NCBI GenBank assembly: GCA_019636175.1
Contig: JAHBYC010000020.1
Location: 1-50,061, forward strand
DNA: 50,061 nt
Source: Caulobacter sp.
Lineage (GTDB): Bacteria; Pseudomonadota; Alphaproteobacteria; Caulobacterales; Caulobacteraceae
Direction: 5' to 3'
A model generated the notes under the pieces. It was not told the origin of the DNA. It ran no database searches and saw nothing but the letters and a program-made list of their open reading frames with translations. A program made the position numbers and the translations under genes. This document shows, piece after piece, positions 15,056-22,908 of this stretch. Within the stretch, counting starts at the first letter, position 1, and the number at the start of each line of letters is the position of its first letter.

Positions 15056-15637
15056 ATGCACCGCAAGCTTCTCATCGCTGGCGCCGCCTGCGCCGCCCTC
15101 GCCCTCGCCGCCTGCGGCAAGAAGGTTGAAGACACCGACATGGCCGCCCAGGGCACGCCGGACGCCAATCCGATGGCCACGGTTCCGACCCCCGCCGACG
15201 AGACCGCCGCGCCCGACTTCGTCAACAAGGCCGCCGCCAGCGACATGTTCGAGATCGAGTCCAGCAAGCTGGCCCTGACCCGCAGCACCACCCCGGCCGT
15301 CCGTGATTTCGCCCAGATGATGATCGACGCCCACACGGCGACCACCGCCGGGCTGAAGGACGCCATCGCCAGCTCCGGCCAGACCCTGACCCCGCCGGCG
15401 ACCCTGCCGTCCGACCTCCAGGCCAAGGTCGATGACCTGAAAAAGGCTTCCGACGCCGACTTCGACAAGGCCTATATGGACGCCCAGATCGATGGGCATC
15501 AGGCCGCTCTCAATCTCCTGACCCGCTATGAAACGGGCGGCGACGTGCCGGCGCTGAAGACCTTCGCGACCGAGACGGCGCCCAAGGTCCAGACCCACCT
15601 CGACAAGGCCAAGGCCATCCGCGACGGTCTGAAGTAG
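15056..15637 (+). CDS. DUF4142 lipoprotein
   Basis: A 193-residue exported protein. The N-terminus MHRKLLIAGAACAALALAAC is a lipoprotein signal with lipobox LAAC (lipidated Cys at residue 20). Then comes a low-complexity linker, then a DUF4142 ferritin-like four-helix bundle: PDFVNKAAASDMFEIESSKL, VRDFAQMMIDAHTATTAGLK, and KAYMDAQIDGHQAALNLLTR. The H in MMIDAHT and in DGHQAA are the family's paired histidines. DUF4142 proteins are frequent stress-induced envelope proteins of unknown biochemistry. GAAGGAG precedes the ATG. The EcfG-like promoter and leader hairpin upstream support stress control. Confidence 0.9.
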   Translation: MHRKLLIAGAACAALALAACGKKVEDTDMAAQGTPDANPMATVPTPADETAAPDFVNKAAASDMFEIESSKLALTRSTTPAVRDFAQMMIDAHTATTAGLKDAIASSGQTLTPPATLPSDLQAKVDDLKKASDADFDKAYMDAQIDGHQAALNLLTRYETGGDVPALKTFATETAPKVQTHLDKAKAIRDGLK

Positions 15638-15659
15638 ATCGGCGAGGGCCCGCGGCGCG

Positions 15660-16166
15660 CTAGAACCGGATTTCCACCGCGTCGCCGGGCCGGGCCCTGG
15701 CCAGCAGGGTCATGAGGTCCGGCCGGTCGAGGGCGACGCAGCCTTCGGTGGGACTATGGTCGGGCCGGGTCAGGTGCAGAAAGATCGCCGAGCCGGCGCC
15801 CGGGACCACCGGGTCGTCGTTGTGCCCCAGCACCAGCACCAGGTCATAGACGTCGTCGTCGCGCCACAGCCGCTCGTGGCTGGCGTCGAACGGCAGGCGG
15901 ACGGGCCGGTTGTAGGCGGGGTTGTCCGGCGCATCGCACCAGCCCTCGTGGGGCTGGATGGGGTGGACCGGCAGACCTGTGCGGGGCGGCGGCGCCTTGT
16001 CCGGGCGATAGAGCAGGCGACGGATCGGCCAGACCCCCGCGGGGCTGGCCCCGTCGCCTTCCCGCTTTTCGGAGGCGTCGACCACCCCGCACCTGCCAAG
16101 AACGCAGGAGACGGTCGTGTCGCCATCGATGTCGAAATGGCCGTCAGCATGGGCGGTGTAGATCAT
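15660..16166 (-). CDS. L,D-transpeptidase (YkuD-fold) family protein
   Basis: A 168-residue protein whose C-terminal part carries the YkuD signature: His131 in FLHLTRPDHSPTEGCVAL, with the catalytic nucleophile Cys143 in EGCVAL. Family enzymes make 3-3 cross-links or attach proteins to peptidoglycan, or cleave such bonds. The VLVLGHNDDPVVPGAGSAIF segment is typical of the compact Ldt group. The start at 16166 is fixed by GGAGG eight bases upstream. I see no signal peptide, which is odd for an enzyme whose substrate is periplasmic; export by another route or a cytoplasmic recycling role is possible. Only 54-66 bases separate it from the divergent CenR-like regulator of the cell envelope, so it may be a target of that regulator. 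Confidence 0.88.
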   Translation of the reverse strand: MIYTAHADGHFDIDGDTTVSCVLGRCGVVDASEKREGDGASPAGVWPIRRLLYRPDKAPPPRTGLPVHPIQPHEGWCDAPDNPAYNRPVRLPFDASHERLWRDDDVYDLVLVLGHNDDPVVPGAGSAIFLHLTRPDHSPTEGCVALDRPDLMTLLARARPGDAVEIRF

Positions 16167-16232
16167 TTTACAGCCTCCGGCCCGGCTCTCGATGCTTGGC
16201 GCGAGGGGGCGAAACGGTGCATGGTCCGGCTC

Positions 16233-16919
16233 ATGGCGCAACGCAAGACTCTCCTGATAATCGACGACGACGCAGACCTGCGCGGCGCCCTGGCCGAGCA
16301 GCTGCGGCTGCATGAGGAATTCACCACCCTCGAGGCCGGCTCGGCCGCCGAGGGATCGGCCATGGCCAAGGATGTCCGGCCCGACATGATCCTGCTGGAT
16401 GTCGATCTGCCGGATATGGATGGCCGCGAGGCCTGCCGGCTGATGCGCAAGGCCGGGGTCACCGCGCCGATCGTCATGTTGACCGCCGCCTCGACCGACG
16501 CCGACACCATCCTGGGCCTGGAATCCGGCGCCAACGGCTATTTGACCAAGCCCTTTCGTTTCGCCGTCCTGCTGGCCCACATCCGCGCCCAGCTGCGCAG
16601 CCACGAGGCCAGCGAGGATGCGGTCTTCCGCGTCGGCCCCTACGAGTTCCGCCCGGCGTCCAAGTTGCTGGTCGACGACAAGGGCAAGAAGGTCCGGCTG
16701 ACGGAAAAAGAGACCAACATTCTGAAGTACCTCTACCGCGCCGGCGCCAAGGCGATCCCGCGCGAGGAACTGCTGACCGAGGTCTGGGGCTACAACGCCG
16801 GGGTCACCACCCACACCCTGGAAACCCACGTCTACCGCCTGCGCCAGAAGATCGAGCCCGATCCCGGCCAGGCGCGTCTGCTGATCACGGAAGCCGGCGG
16901 CTACCGGCTGCAGCCGTAG
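16233..16919 (+). CDS. cenR: OmpR-family response regulator, CenR-like
   Basis: A 228-residue regulator. The receiver (1-120) has the acidic pair in LLIIDDDADL, phospho-acceptor Asp56 in ILLDVDLPDMDG, Thr in MLTAAS and Lys in TKPFRF. A winged-helix DNA-binding domain follows (about 130-228: LTEKETNILKYLYRAGAKAI, TTHTLETHVYRLRQKIEPD, GGYRLQP). The sequence, notably GLESGANGYLTKPFRFAVLL, resembles what I remember of CenR (OtpR in Brucella), the essential cell-envelope regulator of alphaproteobacteria. That identification is from memory and should be checked. An in-frame ATG at 16221 has GAGGGGG upstream and would add four residues. No kinase is adjacent. The divergent L,D-transpeptidase fits an envelope role. 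Confidence 0.85.
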   Translation: MAQRKTLLIIDDDADLRGALAEQLRLHEEFTTLEAGSAAEGSAMAKDVRPDMILLDVDLPDMDGREACRLMRKAGVTAPIVMLTAASTDADTILGLESGANGYLTKPFRFAVLLAHIRAQLRSHEASEDAVFRVGPYEFRPASKLLVDDKGKKVRLTEKETNILKYLYRAGAKAIPREELLTEVWGYNAGVTTHTLETHVYRLRQKIEPDPGQARLLITEAGGYRLQP

Positions 16920-16933
16920 GTCTATGGGTGTTC

Positions 16934-17050
16934 GTGCGTCCTTCGACACGCGGCCTTCAGCCGCTACTCAGGATGACGAACATAGTTGGATCACGCGGAC
17001 ATTCGTCATCCTGAGTAGCCTCACGCCGTGAGGCGTGTCGAAGGACGCAC
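16934..17050. repeat. Four-way-junction (cruciform) repeat, copy 1
   Basis: An 18-bp outer arm (GTGCGTCCTTCGACACGC) is repeated inverted at 17033-17050. Inside lies a second 18-bp inverted pair (GCTACTCAGGATGACGAA and its complement). Between outer and inner arms sit two small hairpins, GGC-CTTCA-GCC on the left and CTCAC-GCC-GTGAG on the right. Folded, this is a stem with three hairpins, a cloverleaf or cruciform. It lies between the convergent ends of the CenR-like gene and xthA, three bases from the xthA stop, and could terminate both. No target-site duplication is visible. A second copy is at 36276-36400. Confidence 0.92.
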
Positions 17051-17052
17051 CG

Positions 17053-17859
17053 TCAAACCATGAAGTCGGCGGTCACCGGGGCGTGGTCGCTGGGCTTGTC
17101 CCAGCCGCGCACGTCGTCATGCACCCGCGACAGCGCCTTGCCGGTGTGGAAGGTCGCTTCCCGCATGCCCGGCGAGACCCAGATATGGTCCAGCCGCAGG
17201 CCCCGGTTGGAGGCCCGGAAGTCGGCGGCGCGATAGCTCCACCAGGAAAACAGCTTTTCCGGATCGGGAATGGCCTCGCGCACCACATCGATGAAGCCCA
17301 GCGACGCCTTCAGCCTGGCCATCGCCTCGACCTCGATCGGGGTGTGGCTGACCACCTTGCTCATGAACCTGTGGTTCCAGACGTCGAATTCGCCCGGCGC
17401 GACATTCAGATCGCCGACCAGCGCCAGGGGGCGTGACGGATCCCGCGCCGCCATCTCGGCGGTCAGCTTCTCGAAGAAGTCGAGCTTGTGGTCGAACTTG
17501 GGATTGGTCTCCCGGTCGGGCGTGTCGCCGCCGGCGGGGATGTAGAAGTTCTGGATCTCGACCCCGGCCACCACCGCGCCGACGCAGCGGGCGTGGCCGT
17601 TTTTGCAGACGTCCAGCGGCGGGGAATCCTCGATCGGCAGGCGCGAGGCGATGCCCACTCCGTGCCAGCCTTTCTGGCCCTTGATCCGGAAGTGCCGATA
17701 GCCCAGGGCCTCGAACATGGCCTTCGGGAACTCCTCGGTCTGGCACTTGATCTCCTGCAGGGCCAGGACATCGGGGGCGACCTCGTCGACGAAGCGGCCG
17801 ATCAGATCGCCGCGCGGGCGGACGGAGTTGATATTCCAGGTGGCGAGTCGAAGGCGCAT
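17053..17859 (-). CDS. xthA: Exodeoxyribonuclease III
   Basis: A 268-residue Mg-dependent AP endonuclease / 3'-5' exonuclease for base-excision repair. Family motifs: RLATWNINSVRPR at the N-terminus, DVLALQEIKCQ (metal-binding Glu), GHGVGIAS-like WHGVGIASRLP, NFYIPAGGD, LALVGDLNVAPGEFDVW (Asp/Asn pair), GLRLDHIWVS and the final SDHAPVTADF histidine. Length is normal. ATG start. The gene is monocistronic, ending at the cruciform repeat. Upstream is a short palindromic repeat at 17871. Confidence 0.96.
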   Translation of the reverse strand: MRLRLATWNINSVRPRGDLIGRFVDEVAPDVLALQEIKCQTEEFPKAMFEALGYRHFRIKGQKGWHGVGIASRLPIEDSPPLDVCKNGHARCVGAVVAGVEIQNFYIPAGGDTPDRETNPKFDHKLDFFEKLTAEMAARDPSRPLALVGDLNVAPGEFDVWNHRFMSKVVSHTPIEVEAMARLKASLGFIDVVREAIPDPEKLFSWWSYRAADFRASNRGLRLDHIWVSPGMREATFHTGKALSRVHDDVRGWDKPSDHAPVTADFMV

Positions 17860-17870
17860 GGCGTCTTCCT

Positions 17871-17912
17871 AGAGTGCGTTCCGATAAGTGGGAACCGGTT
17901 ATCGGATCGAAC
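17871..17912. repeat. Short palindromic repeat (AGAGCG...TTATCGGATC family), copy A
   Basis: AGAGTGCGTTCCGATAAG followed by TGGGAACCGGTTATCGGATC. It contains two overlapping inverted repeats, TCCGATAA/TTATCGGA and GTTCC/GGAAC, that could form alternative hairpins. Related sequences occur at 38447-38490 and 46806-46848. It sits 11 bases upstream of the xthA start codon side. Confidence 0.65.
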
Positions 17913-17933
17913 GCGCGACCCGGAAAGGCTCTC

Positions 17934-17970
17934 GGAGCGGGCCAATTGAGCATCAATTCGGCCCCGCTCC
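17934..17970. repeat. Long imperfect inverted repeat
   Basis: GGAGCGGGCCAATTGA and TCAATTCGGCCCCGCTCC pair over about 16 bases with two bulges around GCA. It stands between copy A of the short repeat and the terminator of the candidate small RNA. Purpose unknown; possibly a second terminator stem or a degenerate mobile hairpin. Confidence 0.6.
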
Positions 17971-17985
17971 AGGGGTTGGAGCTGC

Positions 17986-18021
17986 AAAAGAAAACGCCCG
18001 GCCACCGCTTGGGGCCGGGCG
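17986..18021 (-). terminator. Rho-independent terminator of the candidate small RNA
   Basis: On the minus strand CGCCCGGCC pairs with GGCCGGGCG around a nine-base loop, followed by TTTTCTTTT. No annotated protein gene of normal size ends before it, so it marks an independent small transcription unit at about 18000-18120. Confidence 0.88.
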
Positions 18022-18114
18022 CTGGAAAGTTTGTCTCTCATGCCGCCGCCGGGAGGGGATAGTTTTCCGGCACGGTCCGCGGCGGCGCGAGGTCGGACGC
18101 GCCAACCGCCATGT
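17986..18114 (-). ncRNA. Candidate small RNA (or leaderless mini-ORF)
   Basis: The 353-base gap between xthA and lolA holds a compact minus-strand unit. It has a promoter-like TTGACG (18149-18144) with TTCTAA (18126-18121) after 17 bases, then hairpin GTCCG/CGGAC, then hairpin GCCGG/CCGGC (18071-18048) whose loop is AAAACTATCCCCTC, then the strong terminator at 17986-18021. A CCCCUC loop resembles the anti-Shine-Dalgarno loops of several alphaproteobacterial sRNAs. The same stretch also encodes a short open frame: 27 codons from ATG 18121, or 24 from ATG 18112, which lies near the predicted +1, ending at 18038 (MAVGASDLAPPRTVPENYPL...). I favour an sRNA but cannot exclude a leaderless small protein or both. 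Confidence 0.42.
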
Positions 18115-18212
18115 GTTGCATTAGAACAACTTGTGGGCGGAAACGTCAACGACATTTCCGTGAAATCTTGGCTGTGCTCGAACGGACACAGCCCATCTGA
18201 ACGGTCCGACCC

Positions 18213-18857
18213 TCAGGGTCGTCCGGTGCGGCGCGGCTGCGGGAAGGGCGCGGCGAACAGCTTTGGATCGAGGCCCGACACCCGCTCAAGACCGACCAGG
18301 CGAACCCGCGTCGTGCCCTGGACGGTATTGATCACCCAGCCCAGCAACGCCATCGGGCTGTCGGCGAAATTCAGGGTCAGGCTGCCGCGCGTCTGCTTGC
18401 GGCCGTCTTCCAGGGTCAGGGAAAAGCCGCCGTTGAGCCGGGAGACGCGGGTCACCACCACTCCTTTGTCGAGGCGAACGTCCTGAGCCAGGAACAGCGC
18501 CAGCGGCGTCTGTCCGAGGGGATAGCGGTTGACCGTCTTCAGCCGGGTGTCGGCCTCTGAAACGATGCGGCCGTCCGATACCAGCAGCTTGCTGCCGGGA
18601 GCGTCATAGGCGAACCGGGCCTTCCCCGGTCGCTGAAGATAGAAGTCGCCCTGCACTTCGCTGCCGCGGGGATCGGTCTGGATGAAGCGGCCCTTGGCGG
18701 CGGTCAGCCCCTGAAGATAGGCAGTCGCCTTGTTGACCAGGGCCTTGTCGGCGGCCGACAGCGGCGCGGCCAGGGCGGGAGAGGCCAGCAGGGTGGCGGC
18801 CGGCGCGGCCATCAGCCCCGCCAGCAGCAGGCGTCGATCAGTGTTGGTCTGGGTCAT
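18213..18857 (-). CDS. lolA: Outer-membrane lipoprotein carrier protein LolA
   Basis: A 214-residue periplasmic chaperone that carries lipoproteins from the LolCDE transporter to the outer membrane. It has an N-terminal twin-arginine-like signal (TDRRLLLAGLMAAPAATLLA, cleavage near ALAAP). The LolA beta-fold follows: KGRFIQTDPRGSEVQGDFYL, RPGKARFAYDAPGSKLLVSD, GRIVSEADTRLKTVNRYPLG, TPLALFLAQDV. The start at 18857 is preferred; upstream in-frame codons run into the ftsK spacer. Adjacency to ftsK, 107 bases upstream on the same strand, repeats the widely conserved ftsK-lolA order. The C-terminal GLDPKLFAAPFPQPRR is also typical. Confidence 0.9.
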   Translation of the reverse strand: MTQTNTDRRLLLAGLMAAPAATLLASPALAAPLSAADKALVNKATAYLQGLTAAKGRFIQTDPRGSEVQGDFYLQRPGKARFAYDAPGSKLLVSDGRIVSEADTRLKTVNRYPLGQTPLALFLAQDVRLDKGVVVTRVSRLNGGFSLTLEDGRKQTRGSLTLNFADSPMALLGWVINTVQGTTRVRLVGLERVSGLDPKLFAAPFPQPRRTGRP

Positions 18858-18963
18858 GTCGGCCCTAAAGTCCTGAAACGTCCATCGGGTTGCAAGCCTA
18901 GCGGCCCCAGGCGGCCAAAACATGGTCGCTCGCCCGGCAGGATGACCGCGCGCCCCCGCGGGA

Positions 18964-21330
18964 TCACATCGGCGGTGGCGGTCCGGCGAGAATTTCCCGC
19001 TTGCCGGCATGGTTGGCGGGGCCGACGACGCCTTCCCGCTCCATCCGCTCCATCAATGAGGCGGCGCGATTGTAGCCGATCTGCAGCCGCCGCTGGATGT
19101 AGCTGGTCGAGGCCTTGCGGTCGCGGGTCACCACGGCGACGGCATGGTCATAGAGATCGCCGCCGCTGCCGTCGGAGGCCACGGCCCCCTCGCCATCCTC
19201 GTCCTCATCGCCCCCGGCGGTGACTTCCTCCAGATACTGCGGCACGCCCTGGTCGCGCAGAAACTTGGCCACCGCCTCGACCTCGCCGTCGGAGACGAAG
19301 GGGCCGTGCAGGCGCGTGGTGCGACCGCCGCCGGCCATGTAGAGCATGTCGCCCATGCCCAGCAGCTGTTCGGCGCCCTGTTCGCCCAGGATGGTGCGGG
19401 CGTCGATCTTGCTGGTCACCTGGAAGCTGATCCGGGTGGGGAAGTTGGCCTTGATGGTGCCGGTGATGACGTCCACCGACGGGCGCTGGGTGGCCATGAT
19501 CAGGTGGATGCCGGCGGCCCGGGCCATCTGGGCCAGACGCTGCACCGCGCCCTCGATGTCCTTGCCGGCGACCATCATCAGGTCGGCCACCTCATCGATG
19601 ACCACCACCAGATAAGGCATGTGCTCGGGACGGATCTTCTCGCTCTCGTAGATCGGGCGACCGGCGTCGTCGAACCCGGTCTGGACGGTGCGCTCGAAGT
19701 GCTCGCCCTTCTCCAGCGCCTCCCTGGCCCGCTCGTTGTAGCCGCCGATGTTGCGCACGCCGATCTTCGACATGCGGCGATAGCGGTCCTCCATCTCGCG
19801 CACCGTCCACTTCAGGGCGACGATGGCCTTCTTGGGGTCGGTGACGACCGGCGCCAGCAGGTGGGGGATGCCGTCATAGACGCTGAGTTCCAGCATCTTG
19901 GGGTCGATCATGATGAAGCGGCACAGATCCGGCGGCAGGCGATACAGGATCGACAGGATCATGGCGTTGACCCCGACCGACTTGCCCGACCCGGTGGTGC
20001 CGGCGATCAGCAGGTGCGGCATCTTCGCCAGGTCGGCGATATAGGGCTCGCCGCCGATAGTCTCGCCCAGGGCCATGGGCAGGATCGGCCCCTGTTTCTC
20101 ATAGTCGTTGCTGGCCAGCAGATCGCGCAGATAGACGGTCTCGCGCTTGGCGTTGGGCAGTTCGATCCCGATGGCGTTGCGGCCCGAGACCACGGCCACG
20201 CGGCAGGCGGCGACGCTCATCGAGCGGGCGATGTCGTCGCTCAGCGCCACGACCCGGGCATGTTTCACCCCCGGCGCCGGGGTCAGTTCATAGAGGGTGA
20301 CGACAGGGCCGGGCCGGATCTGGTCGATGGTCCCGCGCACGCCAAATTCGGACAGGACGCTTTCCAGCAGCCGGGCGTTTTGGCGCAGGGCCTCCTCGTC
20401 ATAGACGCTGGCCCGGGGCTTGGGCTGGGCCAGCATCGACAGTTCGGGCAGGCGGAAGCCGTCCTCCGACGGCTCGAAATCAAAGGCAGCCTGACGTTCG
20501 CGATGCTCGCGGCCCGAGGTGCGGGAGGGCGCCTTCGGCTGGCGGATGGCCAGGGTCGGCTGTGGCGCGGGCGGCGTCGGCGGCTCGGGCTCATCGATCT
20601 CCTGGACCGGGGCCGCGGTTCTGGCCGGCCGGCCGGTCTTCGGCGCGGCGGCCTTTTTCACCGGCCTGGCGGGCTGTTCCGGAGCGGCCTCGCGGACGCG
20701 CGGCTGAAGCAGACGGGCGAGCCAGTCGCCATCGGCGCCGCTGGCCAGTTTCTGCAGGCCCAGCGACCAGACGGTGGCGGTCAGACCGCCGGCGGCCAGC
20801 AGGATCCCGGCGAACAGCGCCGCGCCGGGCAGATGGATGAAGCCGAACAGGTTCCGGACCAGGGAGAACAGGCCCTGTCCCCACAGGCCGCCCAGTCCCA
20901 GCGCCAGGGGCCAGGCGCTCGGCGGCGGCGGGGCGGCCAGGGCGGCCGACAGCAACAGCACGCCCAGCGCCCCGACCAGCGCCCGCAGCCGCAGGGCCGC
21001 GCGGCCCCGGTCGGGCTCGGGATCGAGAACGCGGGTCATGCCAAAGGCGGTCATCAGCACCGCGCTCAGCCAGGCGCCCAGGCCCAGGGACTGCATGGCG
21101 ATGTCGGCGATCATCGCCCCGGCTCCGCCCAGCGCATTGGTGGCGGCGGCGCCGGTCACGGCGTTGAGACTGGGATCGGCGGCGTTGTAGGTGGCCAGCA
21201 CCACGGCCAGGCCGGCGCCGGCGGCCGCGGTCAATCCGCCGCGAAACCGAGCCGCACCGGGCAGGCCCCAGGCAATGACCGCCGCCTCGAGAAGCAGATC
21301 CGCCCCTGATCGCCGCGCCGCCTTCGCCAT
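18964..21330 (-). CDS. ftsK: DNA translocase FtsK
   Basis: A 788-residue division protein that couples septum formation to chromosome segregation. Residues about 25-190 hold four transmembrane helices ([38 protein letters not shown], and others). A Pro/Ala-rich linker (about 215-290) follows, then the alpha/beta motor with Walker A GTTGSGKS at 444-451, [20 protein letters not shown], and Walker [15 protein letters not shown]. The C-terminal gamma winged helix, [20 protein letters not shown] and [18 protein letters not shown], recognises KOPS. Length is normal for alphaproteobacteria, shorter than E. coli because of the linker. ATG start. A degenerate CtrA-like site lies about 50 bases upstream. 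Confidence 0.97.
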   Translation of the reverse strand: MAKAARRSGADLLLEAAVIAWGLPGAARFRGGLTAAAGAGLAVVLATYNAADPSLNAVTGAAATNALGGAGAMIADIAMQSLGLGAWLSAVLMTAFGMTRVLDPEPDRGRAALRLRALVGALGVLLLSAALAAPPPPSAWPLALGLGGLWGQGLFSLVRNLFGFIHLPGAALFAGILLAAGGLTATVWSLGLQKLASGADGDWLARLLQPRVREAAPEQPARPVKKAAAPKTGRPARTAAPVQEIDEPEPPTPPAPQPTLAIRQPKAPSRTSGREHRERQAAFDFEPSEDGFRLPELSMLAQPKPRASVYDEEALRQNARLLESVLSEFGVRGTIDQIRPGPVVTLYELTPAPGVKHARVVALSDDIARSMSVAACRVAVVSGRNAIGIELPNAKRETVYLRDLLASNDYEKQGPILPMALGETIGGEPYIADLAKMPHLLIAGTTGSGKSVGVNAMILSILYRLPPDLCRFIMIDPKMLELSVYDGIPHLLAPVVTDPKKAIVALKWTVREMEDRYRRMSKIGVRNIGGYNERAREALEKGEHFERTVQTGFDDAGRPIYESEKIRPEHMPYLVVVIDEVADLMMVAGKDIEGAVQRLAQMARAAGIHLIMATQRPSVDVITGTIKANFPTRISFQVTSKIDARTILGEQGAEQLLGMGDMLYMAGGGRTTRLHGPFVSDGEVEAVAKFLRDQGVPQYLEEVTAGGDEDEDGEGAVASDGSGGDLYDHAVAVVTRDRKASTSYIQRRLQIGYNRAASLMERMEREGVVGPANHAGKREILAGPPPPM

Positions 21331-21378
21331 CTGAACCGACCCCTGAACACCGTTGAGACCCTGTTGTGAGGCCGGAGG

Positions 21379-21394
21379 GTTAAGGGGCGTTTAC
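21379..21394 (-). promoter_or_regulatory. Degenerate CtrA-like site upstream of ftsK
   Basis: On the minus strand GTAA-N7-TTAAC, one mismatch from the CtrA consensus, 49 bases upstream of the ftsK ATG. Plausible for a division gene but a single-mismatch site is weak evidence. Confidence 0.3.
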
Positions 21395-21415
21395 TCTGAC
21401 GGTCGTCTGCTCGTT

Positions 21416-22093
21416 CTAGCGGCCAAATCCGGTCAGTTTCTGCAGCAGTCCGACGGGCCCTTCGAAGGCCGCCGCGCCGTAGGAAACGGCCAGGGCGTAG
21501 CAGACCTCGCCCGGCAGGGCCTTGGGCTCGTGCTTGAAGCCTGGGGTCCCGACATTGATGTCGCCGGGACGATAGACCTCATGGCCGTCGTGGAAGGCGC
21601 CGGTCAGCACCAGGGTGAACTCGTCGCCCTCGTGGTCATGGCTGGCGACGCCGGCGCCGGGCTCGATGCGCAGCAGATCCACCTTGCCCTCGCCGGCCAT
21701 CGGCAGGGTCATGCGGCGAATGCCAAAGCCCGCGAAACCAAAATGGCCGCCGTCGACAATGGCGTCATAGGCCGCCTCGCGCACCGGATCGGGCAGGGCC
21801 AGAAGTTCGCCCAGGGACCGGGAGGCGGCGCCGGCGACGTGCTTGACGGTCGAGGAGGCAGCCGGGGCGTCGAGGGCCTCGAAGGCGGCGATGCGGGCCA
21901 GGGCGCGGTCCGCCGCGTCCTCGCCGAGCGCCACCGGCGGCTCATCGTCCAGAAAGCCCGCGGCCAGGGCCTCGCCAGGCGCGGGACGATCATCGCGCAA
22001 GGCCGCCGCCGTCGCGGCGAGCAGCTTCAAACCCTCGTCGGGCGCGTCGCGCAGGCGGTCGACAAACAGATCGATATTGGCGTTCACAGTCAC
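21416..22093 (-). CDS. ChrR-like cupin anti-sigma factor lacking the usual zinc motif
   Basis: A 225-residue protein directly downstream of an ECF sigma gene. The C-terminal half is a ChrR-type cupin: LLRIEPGAGVASHDHEGDEF, TLVLTGAFHDGHEVYRPGDI and GTPGFKHEP. The His/Glu ligands that respond to singlet oxygen or hydroperoxides sit in HDHEGDE and KHE. The N-terminal region is helical, as in anti-sigma domains (IDLFVDRLRDAPDEGLKLLA), but the H-x3-C-x2-C zinc motif expected of ChrR is absent; the only Cys is in EVCYALAVS. It starts with GTG. By position and fold it should hold the adjacent sigma factor inactive until stress. The missing zinc site makes the mechanism uncertain. Confidence 0.8.
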   Translation of the reverse strand: MTVNANIDLFVDRLRDAPDEGLKLLAATAAALRDDRPAPGEALAAGFLDDEPPVALGEDAADRALARIAAFEALDAPAASSTVKHVAGAASRSLGELLALPDPVREAAYDAIVDGGHFGFAGFGIRRMTLPMAGEGKVDLLRIEPGAGVASHDHEGDEFTLVLTGAFHDGHEVYRPGDINVGTPGFKHEPKALPGEVCYALAVSYGAAAFEGPVGLLQKLTGFGR

Positions 22094-22175
22094 TTTCGTC
22101 AGGCCTTATGGGTCCAAGCCAAGCGATATGGAGCGGTCCAGGGAACCGTCAAGCCGGGGCGGTCTGTCGCGGTCC

Positions 22176-22745
22176 TCATGCAGCCTCTCCCAGGGCCGCG
22201 CGCAGTTTGGCGAACGCCAGTCGCAGGCGCGATTTGACCGTACCCAGGGCCAGGCCGGTGGCCTCGGCGATCTCGCTGTGGCTGAGATCGTCATAGAAGG
22301 CCCGCCGGACCAGATCGCGCTGGTCCGCCGGCAGGGCGCCGAGGGCGGCGGTGATGCGGCGCTGCTGCTGGCTGGCGGTGACGCCGGCGCTGGGGTCAGG
22401 CGCCTCGGGCGGGGCCAGCGAAGGGTCCTCGGCGTCGAGCACGGCGGTGCGGTCGCGGCGGAAGACGTCGATGCGACGGTTTCGGGCGATGCGGAAGATC
22501 CAGGTCGAGACGCTGGCTTTCGCCGGATCAAAGCTGGCCGCCTTTCGCCAGACGGTGACCAGCACCTCCTGGGCCAGTTCCTCCGACCGAGCGCCGTCCA
22601 GTCCCAGGCGGATCAGATAGCCCTTCACCCGGGGGGCGTAGTGTTCGAACAGGTCGCGAAAGGCCGCCCGGTCGCCGCGTTCGGCGATGGCCGTCACCAG
22701 GCGGGCATAGGGGTCATCGCCGCCGATACGCTCGCCATCCTGCAA
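22176..22745 (-). CDS. ECF sigma factor (RpoE/ChrR-associated group)
   Basis: A 189-residue sigma-70-family factor with regions 2 and 4 only. Region 2: AFRDLFEHYAPRVKGYLIRL, EELAQEVLVTVWRKAASFD and STWIFRIARNRRIDVFRRD. Region 4: ALGALPADQRDLVRRAFYDD, LSHSEIAEATGLALGTVKSR, LRLAFAKLRAALG. The pairing with a ChrR-type cupin places it in the ECF group that controls singlet-oxygen and photo-oxidative stress genes in Rhodobacter and Caulobacter. The start is TTG at 22745; no better in-frame start is visible. The anti-sigma gene follows after 82 bases. Divergent from phaZ. I could not find a convincing autoregulatory promoter (see rejected items). Confidence 0.9.
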   Translation of the reverse strand: MQDGERIGGDDPYARLVTAIAERGDRAAFRDLFEHYAPRVKGYLIRLGLDGARSEELAQEVLVTVWRKAASFDPAKASVSTWIFRIARNRRIDVFRRDRTAVLDAEDPSLAPPEAPDPSAGVTASQQQRRITAALGALPADQRDLVRRAFYDDLSHSEIAEATGLALGTVKSRLRLAFAKLRAALGEAA

Positions 22746-22908
22746 CTGAAGGGGTCCCTTGTGCGCTGCCGCCTGACCCTTGTCTTAGATACTCCGGGGC
22801 CGGGCGCCAACGGGCGATCATCGCTTCCGCTCCCCTGCGACGATCAGGGGCTGGACTTCGTTAAGGCCCTGCGTGCTATGCTGCGACGCACAAAAGGTTT
22901 GAAGCTCC

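Noticed and set aside
16934-17050. Insertion sequence remnant or MITE
   Set aside because: No transposase fragment and no target duplication at either copy. I keep it as a structural repeat of unknown origin.
18121-18212. Additional gene between the candidate small RNA and lolA
   Set aside because: The remaining ~90 bases hold only promoter-like sequence; no frame with a start and ribosome binding site.
22874-22895. TGC-rich stretch upstream of phaZ as a PhaR site
   Set aside because: The TGC/GCA pairs are not symmetric enough to separate from background in this GC-rich sequence.
22746-22908. Possible RpoE/ChrR-type autoregulated promoter (TGATCG ... TAAGA) upstream of the ECF sigma gene
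   Set aside because: The spacer is 27 bases, far from the roughly 16-18 expected.
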